Positions 1-5,792 of a stretch of DNA of 7,013 nucleotides are shown here, in pieces. The translations under genes were made by a program, and so were the position numbers. How positions within the stretch are numbered: the stretch's first letter is position 1; each line of letters starts with the position of its first letter. The notes below the pieces were generated by a model, which worked only from the letters and a program-made list of their open reading frames with translations, searched no databases and was not told where the DNA came from. The stretch is from Chloroflexota bacterium (GTDB taxonomy: Bacteria; Chloroflexota; Dehalococcoidia; SHYB01): contig JACQEE010000297.1 of assembly GCA_016200725.1 (NCBI GenBank), forward strand, positions 1 to 7,013, read 5' to 3'.

Positions 1-64
1 GCGCCTCTTTGTTGGCGGTCCAAGGCTTCGGCACGCAGATCTCATAGAACAGGCCGAATTTCAC
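1..64 (-). CDS. Luciferase-like (LLM class) flavin- or F420-dependent oxidoreductase, N-terminal fragment
   Basis: Only the first 21 codons lie in the window; the gene runs off the left edge. Read on the minus strand from a GTG at 62-64 it gives MKFGLFYEICVPKPWTANKE. This is the typical first beta-strand of the bacterial luciferase-like monooxygenase family (MKFGLFYE...P.PW), in which the N-terminal strand contributes to the flavin or F420 site of the TIM barrel. The start is well supported: GGAGG at 71-75 sits 6 nt upstream of the GTG, and a good promoter lies just beyond it. The neighbour upstream in the same direction is a probable F420-dependent PPOX-class enzyme, which favours an F420-type cofactor, but that is inference. 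The substrate cannot be told from 21 residues. Confidence 0.72.
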   Translation of the reverse strand, partial: MKFGLFYEICVPKPWTANKEA

Positions 65-70
65 AGCAAG

Positions 71-75
71 CCTCC
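71..75 (-). promoter_or_regulatory. Ribosome binding site of the LLM oxidoreductase gene
   Basis: GGAGG on the minus strand is followed by a 6-nt spacer (CTTGCT) and the GTG start at 62-64. The same 6-nt spacing is seen before dapL. It fixes the start of this truncated gene. Confidence 0.65.
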
Positions 76-101
76 AGGGATAAGTGAATCAAGGCAGGCG
101 C

Positions 102-130
102 ATTACAACAGAGGGCATCGAGTGAGTCAA
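102..130 (-). promoter_or_regulatory. Sigma70-type promoter for the LLM oxidoreductase gene
   Basis: On the minus strand there is a -35 element TTGACT (125-130, five of six consensus bases), a 17-nt spacer, and a -10 element TGTAAT (102-107, five of six). The -10 is preceded by TGT, which also fits an extended -10 (TGn). Transcription would begin near 95, leaving about 30 nt of leader that contains the GGAGG site. It lies in the 82-nt gap between the PPOX-class gene and the oxidoreductase gene, so the latter can probably be transcribed independently. Assigned by eye only. Confidence 0.55.
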
Positions 131-146
131 CGACGCATCGCCGGAG

Positions 147-578
147 TCAGCCGATCTTCCCCCAGTCAGCGACACGCTGTGGAGTGATTGCCAGTAGGGG
201 CAGGTCTTCGATTGCCATCGCTCGATACTGCGGATACCTGGCGCGCAGGAGGCGCAAGGCCTCTGGCCGCTCGCGGCCCGCAGGCACAACGTCGGCACGA
301 CCGCGCACCATGAGCCACGCCAGCCGCGACCAGTCATCGCTATAGTCGTCGACGACTAGCGCAACCTGCGGGTTCACCGCGACGTTCCGCAGGCGCTTCA
401 ACCTCGAGGCAGCGACCCGCTTCGGCTTCTCATCGATGGCAACGTAGAGGCGCTCGCCATCGAACGCGAAGCAGGCCGGGACAACGTGCGGCACACGGTC
501 GGCGCTCGCCGTTGCGAGATGGGCGACGCGATGGGACTCCAAAAAGCGGCGCTGGGCGGCGGTGAACAGGGGTGCCAT
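147..578 (-). CDS. PPOX-class probable F420-dependent enzyme (Rv0121c-like)
   Basis: A 143-residue protein of the pyridoxamine-5'-phosphate-oxidase-like split-barrel fold. It resembles the small mycobacterial Rv0121 type (TIGR03668), thought to bind F420 or a flavin; the reaction is unknown. Visible family features in order: RVAHLATASADRVPHVVP (about residues 17-34), the first barrel strands; DEKPKR (49-54); NVAVNPQVALVVDDYSDDWS (65-84), with the DDWSRLAW segment typical of this subgroup; and a C-terminal RVADWGK (135-141). The ATG at 576-578 was chosen over an in-frame start further upstream (674), which lies inside hflX and would add 32 residues unlike the family. The ATG is 11 nt after the hflX stop and has AAGGGGAAGG just before it, so the gene is probably co-transcribed with hflX. 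No signal peptide or membrane segment; likely cytosolic. Confidence 0.85.
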   Translation of the reverse strand: MAPLFTAAQRRFLESHRVAHLATASADRVPHVVPACFAFDGERLYVAIDEKPKRVAASRLKRLRNVAVNPQVALVVDDYSDDWSRLAWLMVRGRADVVPAGRERPEALRLLRARYPQYRAMAIEDLPLLAITPQRVADWGKIG

Positions 579-589
579 TCGCCTTCCCC

Positions 590-1702
590 TTATCCCACCT
601 CGATCACGTTCGTGGGCCGGGATACGCCCTCTAGCGCAGCCTCGAGCGTTTCCAGAAGCCTCGGCATACCCCAACCCTTCGCCGCCGACACGAATGCCGC
701 CGGCAGTCCGGGCACGACGAGCCGCGGCCGGAGATCGGCCACGACTTGATCGACTGCTTCCTTATCGGGCGCCAGCCGGTCGATTTTGTTGTACGCCAGC
801 ACGACGCGCTTCTCAGCGAGGCCCATCGCTTGCAGCGTCTGGTCAACCACCTCGCGCTGCTCGATAGCGTTGGGATGCGAGATGTCGATGACGTGGACGA
901 GCACGTCGGCATCGGCGAGTTCCTCGAGCGTCGCGCGGAAAGCGGCCACGAGAGCGGTCGGCAGTTTCTGGATGAAGCCGACGGTATCGGTGAGGAGGAA
1001 CGGGTGGCCGGAGTGGAACTGGCAACGCCGCGTAACCGGGTCGAGCGTGGCAAAGAGGCGGTCTTGCACGAGCGTATCGGCCTTGCCGAGCAGGTTGAAG
1101 AGCGTGCTCTTCCCCGCGTTCGTGTACCCAACCAGCGAGAGCACTGGAAGACGTTGCTGCTTGCGCCGCTCGCGGTAGAGCGCCCGATGGCGCCGCACTT
1201 CCTCGAGTTGCTCCTTGAGTTTCTGTATGCGATTCCGGATCAGGCGGCGATCCGTCTCGATCTGGCTTTCACCAGGCCCGCGCGTGCCGATGCCGCCGCC
1301 GAGGCGCTCGAGGTGCGACCACTGCCCCGCCAGTCGCGGCAGCAGATACTCGTGCTGCGCCAGTTCGACCTGGAGGCGACCCTCACGGGTCTGCGCGCGG
1401 CGGGCGAAGATGTCCAGGATCAGCGCCGTGCGGTCGATGACCTTGATGTGCGTCGCGTCTTCTAGGATTTTCTGTTGGGTAGGCGAGAGTTCATCGTCGA
1501 GGATCACCGTCGTGGCCTGGTGCTGCTGCACGAGGCTGGAGAGTTCCTCGAGTTTCCCGCCGCCAAGGTAGGTGCGGACCGGATGCTGCAGCCGCTGGCG
1601 CACAGCGCCGACCACCTTGGCGCCGGCCGTGTTCGCCAGTTGTGTGAGTTCCTCGAGCGAGTCGTCTAGTGAGAGAGCGCCGTGTATGCCCCTGACCTCC
1701 AC
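590..1702 (-). CDS. hflX: Ribosome-associated GTPase HflX
   Basis: HflX is a translational GTPase-family protein that binds the 50S subunit and, in studied bacteria, splits or rescues stalled ribosomes under stress. From the GTG at 1700-1702 it has 370 residues. The N-terminal HflX domain (about 1-130) contains YLGGGKLEEL (45-54), VILDDELSPTQQ (66-77) and VIDRTALILDIFA (88-100). The family's glycine-rich segment GGGIGTRGPGESQIETDRR (135-153) and a basic coiled-coil linker (about 154-184) follow. The G domain carries G1 GYTNAGKST (192-200), G2 FATLDP (217-222), G3 DTVGF (239-243), G4 NKID (305-308) and G5 SAA (339-341). The C-terminus is short, as in many non-proteobacterial HflX. The GTG start is doubtful: the codons immediately upstream read ERAILAGV, typical family sequence, and a strong Shine-Dalgarno points to an in-frame ATC at 1757-1759, giving 389 residues. 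The gene follows dapL closely and precedes the PPOX-class gene by 11 nt. Confidence 0.95.
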   Translation of the reverse strand: MEVRGIHGALSLDDSLEELTQLANTAGAKVVGAVRQRLQHPVRTYLGGGKLEELSSLVQQHQATTVILDDELSPTQQKILEDATHIKVIDRTALILDIFARRAQTREGRLQVELAQHEYLLPRLAGQWSHLERLGGGIGTRGPGESQIETDRRLIRNRIQKLKEQLEEVRRHRALYRERRKQQRLPVLSLVGYTNAGKSTLFNLLGKADTLVQDRLFATLDPVTRRCQFHSGHPFLLTDTVGFIQKLPTALVAAFRATLEELADADVLVHVIDISHPNAIEQREVVDQTLQAMGLAEKRVVLAYNKIDRLAPDKEAVDQVVADLRPRLVVPGLPAAFVSAAKGWGMPRLLETLEAALEGVSRPTNVIEVG

Positions 1703-1756
1703 ACCGGCAAGGATCGCCCGTTCGATGGGCTGCCGCGTCGCGATTGGAGTCCTGGG

Positions 1757-1771
1757 GATAGCGCGCCTCCT
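1757..1771 (-). promoter_or_regulatory. Strong Shine-Dalgarno leading to an ATC codon, probable true hflX start
   Basis: AGGAGG (1766-1771 read on the minus strand) overlaps the dapL stop codon. Six nucleotides later comes ATC at 1757-1759, in frame with hflX. No ATG, GTG, TTG or CTG in that frame lies between this site and the GTG at 1702. The site is positioned like the start signal of dapL (AGGAG, 6-nt spacer, ATG), so ribosomes should be placed on the ATC. Either hflX uses a rare AUC start or one base differs here from the real chromosome. Confidence 0.55.
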
Positions 1772-2939
1772 ACTTCCCTGCGAGTTTCAACTTGCTCAGC
1801 CGCTCGACGCCCTTCTCAAGTTGAGCATCCGGCAGCGTGAGCGAGAGACGGATATACCCCTCGCCATACTTGCCGTACCCGCTGCCCGGCGTCACCACGA
1901 CGGCGGCCTCATCGATGAGCTTGGTCGCAAACTCCGCCGATGTGTAGCCCTCAGGAACACGTGCCCAGATGTAGAGGCTCGCCTTTGGCTTGATGCACTT
2001 CAACCCTAGTTTCGTAAGCGCGGCGACCAGTTTATCGCGACGGCGCTGGTAGGTCTTGTCGTTCTCGGCGATCACATCCTGCGGGCCATTGAGCGCCTCG
2101 ATGGCCATGTACTGGATCGCCTGCGGGATTCCGGAGTCGAGGTTCGACTTCACACGCATCAACGCGTTGATCAGTTTCGCGTTGCCGACGGCCATGCCGA
2201 CGCGCCAGCCCGTCATGTTGAACGACTTCGACAGGGAGTGGAACTCCATGCCCACGTCCATGGCCCCCTTGGCCTGAAGGAACGACACCGGTTTGTACCC
2301 ATCGAACGCGACCTCCGTGTACGGCGCGTCGTGGAGCACCACGGTGCCGTTCTTCTTCGCGAAGGCCACGACTTTGTTGAAGAAGCCAAGGTCGGCCACC
2401 GCACCGGTCGGGTTGTTGGGATAGTTGATCCACAGCACCTTCGCCTTCCTCGCCACGTCGGCGGGGATGGCGTCGAGGTCGGGCAGCCACCCATTCTCCT
2501 CTGTGAGCGGCAGCCAGTACGACTCGCCGCCGGCGAACATCGTGCCGACGCTGTAGACGGGATAGCCAGGGTCCGGCACGAGTGCGATGTCGCCGGGATC
2601 GATGAAGCACAACGCTGCGTGGCCGATGCCTTCCTTCGCGCCGATGAGCGGCAGCACTTCGGTGTCAGGATTCAGCGTAACGCCGAAACGGCGATGGTAC
2701 CAACCCGCGATAGCCTTGCGAAACTCCGGGAGCCCTTCGGACTCAGGGTAGCGATGGTTCGCCGGGTCTTGCGCCGCCTTCCAGAGGCGATCGAGGACAT
2801 GCTTCGGCGTCGGCAGGTCGGGGTCGCCGATGCCGAAGGTGACGACGTCGATGCCCTGTGCGCGCTTCTCCGCGATCTTCTTCGAGATAGCGACGAACAA
2901 GTACGGCGGTAGTTTCTCTATCCGGTTAGCCAATCGCAT
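1770..2939 (-). CDS. dapL: LL-diaminopimelate aminotransferase
   Basis: A 389-residue fold-type I PLP aminotransferase. The best assignment is LL-DAP aminotransferase, which makes LL-2,6-diaminopimelate from tetrahydrodipicolinate with glutamate as donor and so bypasses the acyl pathway. Visible features: N-terminal LPPYLF (10-15) and the [11 protein letters not shown] segment (35-45); [12 protein letters not shown] (63-74); the cofactor-side NYPNNPTGA (172-180); HDAPYTEV (203-210) with Asp204 and Tyr207; the Schiff-base lysine in [14 protein letters not shown] (235-248), Lys238; and the carboxylate-binding arginine in YIRLS (362-366), Arg364. The length is normal. The ATG at 2937-2939 follows AGGAG with a 6-nt spacer. 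The neighbouring dapF, 90 nt upstream and encoding the next enzyme of the pathway, strongly favours DAP over another class I/II aminotransferase role, though the sequence alone could be confused with alanine or aspartate aminotransferases. hflX begins at or just after its stop. Confidence 0.88.
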   Translation of the reverse strand: MRLANRIEKLPPYLFVAISKKIAEKRAQGIDVVTFGIGDPDLPTPKHVLDRLWKAAQDPANHRYPESEGLPEFRKAIAGWYHRRFGVTLNPDTEVLPLIGAKEGIGHAALCFIDPGDIALVPDPGYPVYSVGTMFAGGESYWLPLTEENGWLPDLDAIPADVARKAKVLWINYPNNPTGAVADLGFFNKVVAFAKKNGTVVLHDAPYTEVAFDGYKPVSFLQAKGAMDVGMEFHSLSKSFNMTGWRVGMAVGNAKLINALMRVKSNLDSGIPQAIQYMAIEALNGPQDVIAENDKTYQRRRDKLVAALTKLGLKCIKPKASLYIWARVPEGYTSAEFATKLIDEAAVVVTPGSGYGKYGEGYIRLSLTLPDAQLEKGVERLSKLKLAGK

Positions 2940-2978
2940 GCCTATCTCCTGGCCCGACTGCTTGCAGCAACGCGAGAC

Positions 2979-3007
2979 ATGATAGCGAAAGAGAGATGCA
3001 GGGTCGA
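2979..3007 (-). promoter_or_regulatory. Possible internal promoter before dapL
   Basis: In the 90-nt dapF-dapL gap the minus strand carries TCGACC (3002-3007, four of six matches to the -35 consensus), a 17-nt pyrimidine-rich spacer and TATCAT (2979-2984, five of six matches to the -10). It could drive dapL-hflX independently of dapF. The gap has no clear terminator hairpin. Weak, assigned by eye. Confidence 0.3.
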
Positions 3008-3029
3008 GGGCGAAAGAGGAAAACGCGGC

Positions 3030-3878
3030 CTATCTGCCATTCGAAGGCCAGGTGCCGCGGAAGACCGTTTCCGCGGAGCCCTCGAGGAATACCTCGCCCT
3101 TGCCGTCCCACTCGATGTTGAGCGCACCGCCAGGTACTTTCACCTCGACTGAGTCGCCGACGAGACCTTTGAGGTGTGCGGCCACCATCACCGCGCAGGC
3201 GCCGGTGCCGCACGCGAGCGTCAACCCTGCGCCGCGCTCCCAGACCCGAGAAGTAACGTGACGCTTGTCCACGATATTCGCAACCTCGAAGTTGACACGC
3301 TTGGGAAAGAACTTATCGTGCTCCACCTTCGGCCCAAGAACCTCGAGAGGCAGTCCTGAGACCGGCTCATCGACGAAGGCGACCGCGTGCGGGTTCCCCA
3401 TCGAGACGCACGTCACCTTGAACGAGGTGCCGTTGACTCGAATGGCGTGGTCGATCACCGGACCGCTGCCGCTGGCGGCGACAGGAATCTCTTTCGGGGC
3501 CAATCTCGGCTTCCCCATGCCCACTCGCACTGAACGGACGTAGCGCCCGTCCATGCGAGCAGTCGTCGTCCTCAGCCCCGCCAGTGTCTCGATCGTGAGT
3601 TGGGCGCGCTCGCCGGGGGCGAGGCCCTCCTCGATGGCGTACTTGGCGAAGCACCGGATGCCGTTGCCGCACATCTCGGCCTCGGAGCCGTCGGGGTTGA
3701 ACATGCGCATCTTCAAGTCGGCGGCATCCGACGGAGCCACGAGAACGATTCCGTCCGCTCCCACACCGAAGTGGCGGTCGCACATCGCCACGGCCAGTTT
3801 CGGCCAGTCGCGCTCGACGCGCAGGGCGTTGATCATGACAAAATCATTGCCCGTGCCCTGCATCTTGATAAAATCCAT
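3030..3878 (-). CDS. dapF: Diaminopimelate epimerase
   Basis: A 282-residue PLP-independent epimerase that interconverts LL- and meso-diaminopimelate by a two-cysteine mechanism; it supplies the lysine precursor and, where a cell wall is made, meso-DAP. The N-terminus MDFIKMQGTGNDFV with Asn11 (1-14) is the family signature. The first catalytic cysteine is Cys70 in EMCGNGIRC (68-76) and the second is Cys223 in ACGTGACA (222-229), so both active-site thiols are present. NPDGSEAE (61-68) and SMGNPHAV (159-166) are also family blocks. Length is normal, with two pseudo-symmetric halves. The ATG at 3876-3878 gives the exact family start; AAGGGG lies about 9 nt before it. It is the first gene of the run dapF-dapL-hflX-PPOX and has a perfect TATAAT about 24 nt upstream. 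It is divergent from the cyclotransferase gene. Confidence 0.97.
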   Translation of the reverse strand: MDFIKMQGTGNDFVMINALRVERDWPKLAVAMCDRHFGVGADGIVLVAPSDAADLKMRMFNPDGSEAEMCGNGIRCFAKYAIEEGLAPGERAQLTIETLAGLRTTTARMDGRYVRSVRVGMGKPRLAPKEIPVAASGSGPVIDHAIRVNGTSFKVTCVSMGNPHAVAFVDEPVSGLPLEVLGPKVEHDKFFPKRVNFEVANIVDKRHVTSRVWERGAGLTLACGTGACAVMVAAHLKGLVGDSVEVKVPGGALNIEWDGKGEVFLEGSAETVFRGTWPSNGR

Positions 3879-3881
3879 CGG

Positions 3882-3930
3882 TTGGCCCCTTGCGAGCGTC
3901 CATTATACTCGCGACACTGTTGGGGTCTCT
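3882..3930. promoter_or_regulatory. Divergent promoter region for dapF (minus) and the cyclotransferase gene (plus)
   Basis: The 96-nt gap between two divergent starts holds one AT-rich core, ATTATACT (3902-3909). Read on the minus strand it is a perfect TATAAT (3902-3907), which would start transcription near 3895 with a very short dapF leader; no good -35 lies 16-18 nt away (AGAGAC at 3925-3930 is a poor match). Read on the plus strand it is TATACT (3904-3909, five of six), with TTGGCC (3882-3887, four of six) at a 16-nt spacing as a possible -35. The two -10 elements overlap by four bases. By-eye assignment. Confidence 0.5.
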
Positions 3931-3964
3931 TCGAAACTCTTCTCCTCAAGCCCTATCTTGCAAT

Positions 3965-3968
3965 GGAG
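3965..3968 (+). promoter_or_regulatory. Ribosome binding site of the cyclotransferase-like gene
   Basis: GGAG with a 6-nt spacer before GTG at 3975-3977. This favours the GTG over the in-frame ATG at 3963, which has no Shine-Dalgarno in front of it and itself overlaps the GGAG. Confidence 0.45.
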
Positions 3969-3974
3969 TCATAC

Positions 3975-4454
3975 GTGAATTACTTCGCCTACGGGAGCAA
4001 CCTCCTCGATGCCGAACTGCTGCGCGACGGCGTTCGCGCCGAGCGGATCGGCAAAGCGCGGCTCGATGGATACCAGTTGCAGTTCACGCGCTGTTCCAGA
4101 AAGCGCAAGGGTGGCGTCGCCGACATCGTCCGTACCGGCAACCAAAAGGATGTCGTCTGGGGATTCGTGTACGACATCACCGAGGAAGGCGCTCGCCGCC
4201 TCGATGCGAAAGAGGGGGTGCCAACCCACTGCGAGCGCATCGAGGTGTCCCCAGTGATGGGCCCCGACGGAACGACCGAGACCTGTTTGAGTTACACCGT
4301 CAAGAACAAGGAGTCCTACCACGTACCGCCGACCCGCGACTACCTTAGCGGTATCGTGCGAGGCGCCAACGAGAAGGCTCTGCCTCCCGACTACATCGCC
4401 GTGCTCGAGAAGATAAAGACAGCGCCGCCGCGTGACTGCGCCGAGGCCGACTAA
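3975..4454 (+). CDS. Gamma-glutamylcyclotransferase-like (GGCT/AIG2-fold) family protein
   Basis: The only plus-strand gene. From the GTG at 3975 it encodes 159 residues beginning MNYFAYGSNL, the family's substrate-pocket motif (YGSN, residues 6-9). The segment RRLDAKEGVPTHCER (74-88) carries the conserved acidic residue Glu80 that acts as general base in characterised members. WGFVYDI (62-68) is the usual strand before it, and SYHVPPTRDYLSGIVRGA (114-131) resembles the C-terminal part of the family. Known members cyclise gamma-glutamyl amino acids or gamma-glutamylamines to 5-oxoproline, but this is a broad family and the substrate is not visible here. An ATG at 3963 in the same frame would add four residues; the GTG is preferred because of GGAG 6 nt upstream and because family members start at (M)NYFAYGSN. 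It is divergent from dapF and convergent with miaA, with overlapping stop codons. It is probably monocistronic and has no obvious functional tie to its neighbours. Confidence 0.85.
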   Translation: MNYFAYGSNLLDAELLRDGVRAERIGKARLDGYQLQFTRCSRKRKGGVADIVRTGNQKDVVWGFVYDITEEGARRLDAKEGVPTHCERIEVSPVMGPDGTTETCLSYTVKNKESYHVPPTRDYLSGIVRGANEKALPPDYIAVLEKIKTAPPRDCAEAD

Positions 4455-5392
4455 CCGGCCATCCAGGCCCGGATGGCTTCTTCAGCCTCGCGCAGCGGTT
4501 CCTTCGTTATGTCGATCCAGCGAATGGCCTCGTCGCTCGGACGAAACCACTGGTACTGCCGTCGCGCAAAGCGCCGCGTCTCGCGCTTCACCTGCTCGAT
4601 CGCCTCTGCGAGCGACAGGTCGCCCTCAAGATGCCGGACGATCACCGGGTAGCCGAGGCCGGAGAGCGACGGCAAGTCTGGTTTGCAGCCGCCGGCCAGC
4701 AGTCCTCGCACCTCGTCGACCCAGCCTGCAGCGAACATCGCCTCCACTCGAGCATCGATACGCTGGTCCATCACCTCTCGGGACGCCGTGAGGCCGATGA
4801 CGAGCGGGCGGTAGGGCGGCGGTTCAGCCGTTGCGACTTGCGAGAATGGCACCCCCAGCGTCCTCGTCACCTCGATGGCGCGCACGACTCGCCGGATGTT
4901 GCGCGGGTCGATGCGCTGGGCTGCCACCGGATCGAGGTCGCGCAGCATCGTGTTCAGCCGTTCGACGCCATCCGCCTCGTTGCCAACCGAGTACAGTTCG
5001 CTGCGCAACGCCTCGTTCGGCGGCACCTGCGGCAGGCGAAAGCCTTTCAACAGCGCCCACACCCAGTGCCCGGTGCCGCCCACGAGCACCGGCAACCTGC
5101 CGCGGCCGTGAATCTCGACGATGGCCTGCGAGGCGAGTCGCTGGAACAGCGCGACGCTGAACTCTTCGCCCGGGTTGACGACATCGATGAGGTGATGCGG
5201 CACGCGCGCCCGCTCCCCCGCGCTTGGCTTGCCCGTGCCGATATCGAGTCCTCGGTAAACCTGGCGGCTGTCTGCGCCCACGATCTCACCGCGATGGCGT
5301 TCGGCCACCTCGATAGCGAGTTCTGTCTTGCCGATAGCGGTCGGCCCAACGATAGCGATTAGGAGAATCCGAGAATCTTCAGTGCTTCGCAA
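4451..5392 (-). CDS. miaA: tRNA dimethylallyltransferase
   Basis: A 313-residue enzyme that transfers a dimethylallyl group from DMAPP to N6 of A37 in tRNAs reading codons that begin with U. Visible motifs: P-loop GPTAIGKT (16-23); ADSRQVYRGLDIGTGKP (40-56) with the catalytic Asp41; HHLIDVVNP (66-74); GGTGHW (105-110), where most MiaA have GGTGLY; the tRNA-binding block RNIRRVVRAIEV (164-175); GLGYPVIVRHLEG (245-257); and TRRFARRQYQWFR (272-284). All key residues seem present, and length is normal. The start is TTG (5390-5392): no ATG or GTG is available before the P-loop strand, and AAAGG lies about 9 nt upstream. The first codons overlap by 14 nt the end of the low-GC ORF upstream, so translation may be coupled to it. 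Its TAG shares bases with the stop of the convergent cyclotransferase gene. Confidence 0.96.
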   Translation of the reverse strand: MRSTEDSRILLIAIVGPTAIGKTELAIEVAERHRGEIVGADSRQVYRGLDIGTGKPSAGERARVPHHLIDVVNPGEEFSVALFQRLASQAIVEIHGRGRLPVLVGGTGHWVWALLKGFRLPQVPPNEALRSELYSVGNEADGVERLNTMLRDLDPVAAQRIDPRNIRRVVRAIEVTRTLGVPFSQVATAEPPPYRPLVIGLTASREVMDQRIDARVEAMFAAGWVDEVRGLLAGGCKPDLPSLSGLGYPVIVRHLEGDLSLAEAIEQVKRETRRFARRQYQWFRPSDEAIRWIDITKEPLREAEEAIRAWMAG

Positions 5393-5792
5393 CCTGAAGA
5401 ACCTTTGCCATTTCCAGAGCTCGGACAGTCATGATGACTGGATCGTTAAAGTACATTTTGCTGTCGAGGGCTTTGAGTATTACGCTGACAATCTCGCTTA
5501 ACCCAACGACCGTAACTGAACGAAATCCAGAATGAGACTTTGCTAGTCCATCTCTAATCTTTCTCTCTTGCTTCAAGGATTCGAAATGTCCCACAAACAG
5601 CCACAACTCCACCTGGTTCGGGTGGTAGTTGTAAATCTCACCTGATTTCTCAATGATTTTCTGCTGCAAGTTGGGATTGTTAAATATCTTGTACCCGCCA
5701 AGATCAGACTTGTTTGAGCCTCCCATAATGGCCCGAAAACTTCTCACTCCGACCCCTATCCATTTCGTAACCGTGGGTCTGGTATTCGACAC
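5379..5792 (-). CDS. Hypothetical protein, C-terminal half of the split gene
   Basis: A 137-residue frame open from a GTG at 5790-5792, with AGAAGG only a few bases before it, so the start is weak. It contains KSDLGGYKIFNNPN (about 28-41), an ELWLFVGHFES strand (62-72), a VTVVGLSEIVSVILKAL helix region (about 93-109) and YFNDPVIMTVRALEMAK near the C-terminus. The first 12 or so residues probably are not authentic, because homologous sequence in that stretch lies in the other frame. It overlaps the miaA start by 14 nt. It may still be translated as a truncated protein; function unknown. Confidence 0.45.
   Translation of the reverse strand: MSNTRPTVTKWIGVGVRSFRAIMGGSNKSDLGGYKIFNNPNLQQKIIEKSGEIYNYHPNQVELWLFVGHFESLKQERKIRDGLAKSHSGFRSVTVVGLSEIVSVILKALDSKMYFNDPVIMTVRALEMAKVLQVAKH

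Noticed and set aside
579..674. Upstream start for the PPOX-class gene inside hflX
   Set aside because: The extra 32 residues do not resemble the family, while the ATG at 578 has a Shine-Dalgarno and matches family length.
746..1465. Long plus-strand open frame (239 codons) opposite hflX
   Set aside because: Antisense shadow of a clear HflX gene; the translation has no recognisable domain and high GC makes long antisense frames common.
2238..2912. Long plus-strand open frame (224 codons) opposite dapL
   Set aside because: Same reason: it lies wholly inside a well-supported aminotransferase and reads as low-complexity, Arg/Val/His-rich sequence.
3600..3974. N-terminal extension of the cyclotransferase frame by 125 codons
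   Set aside because: The extension runs antisense through dapF and the promoter gap; the family start MNYFAYGSN with its Shine-Dalgarno is at 3975.
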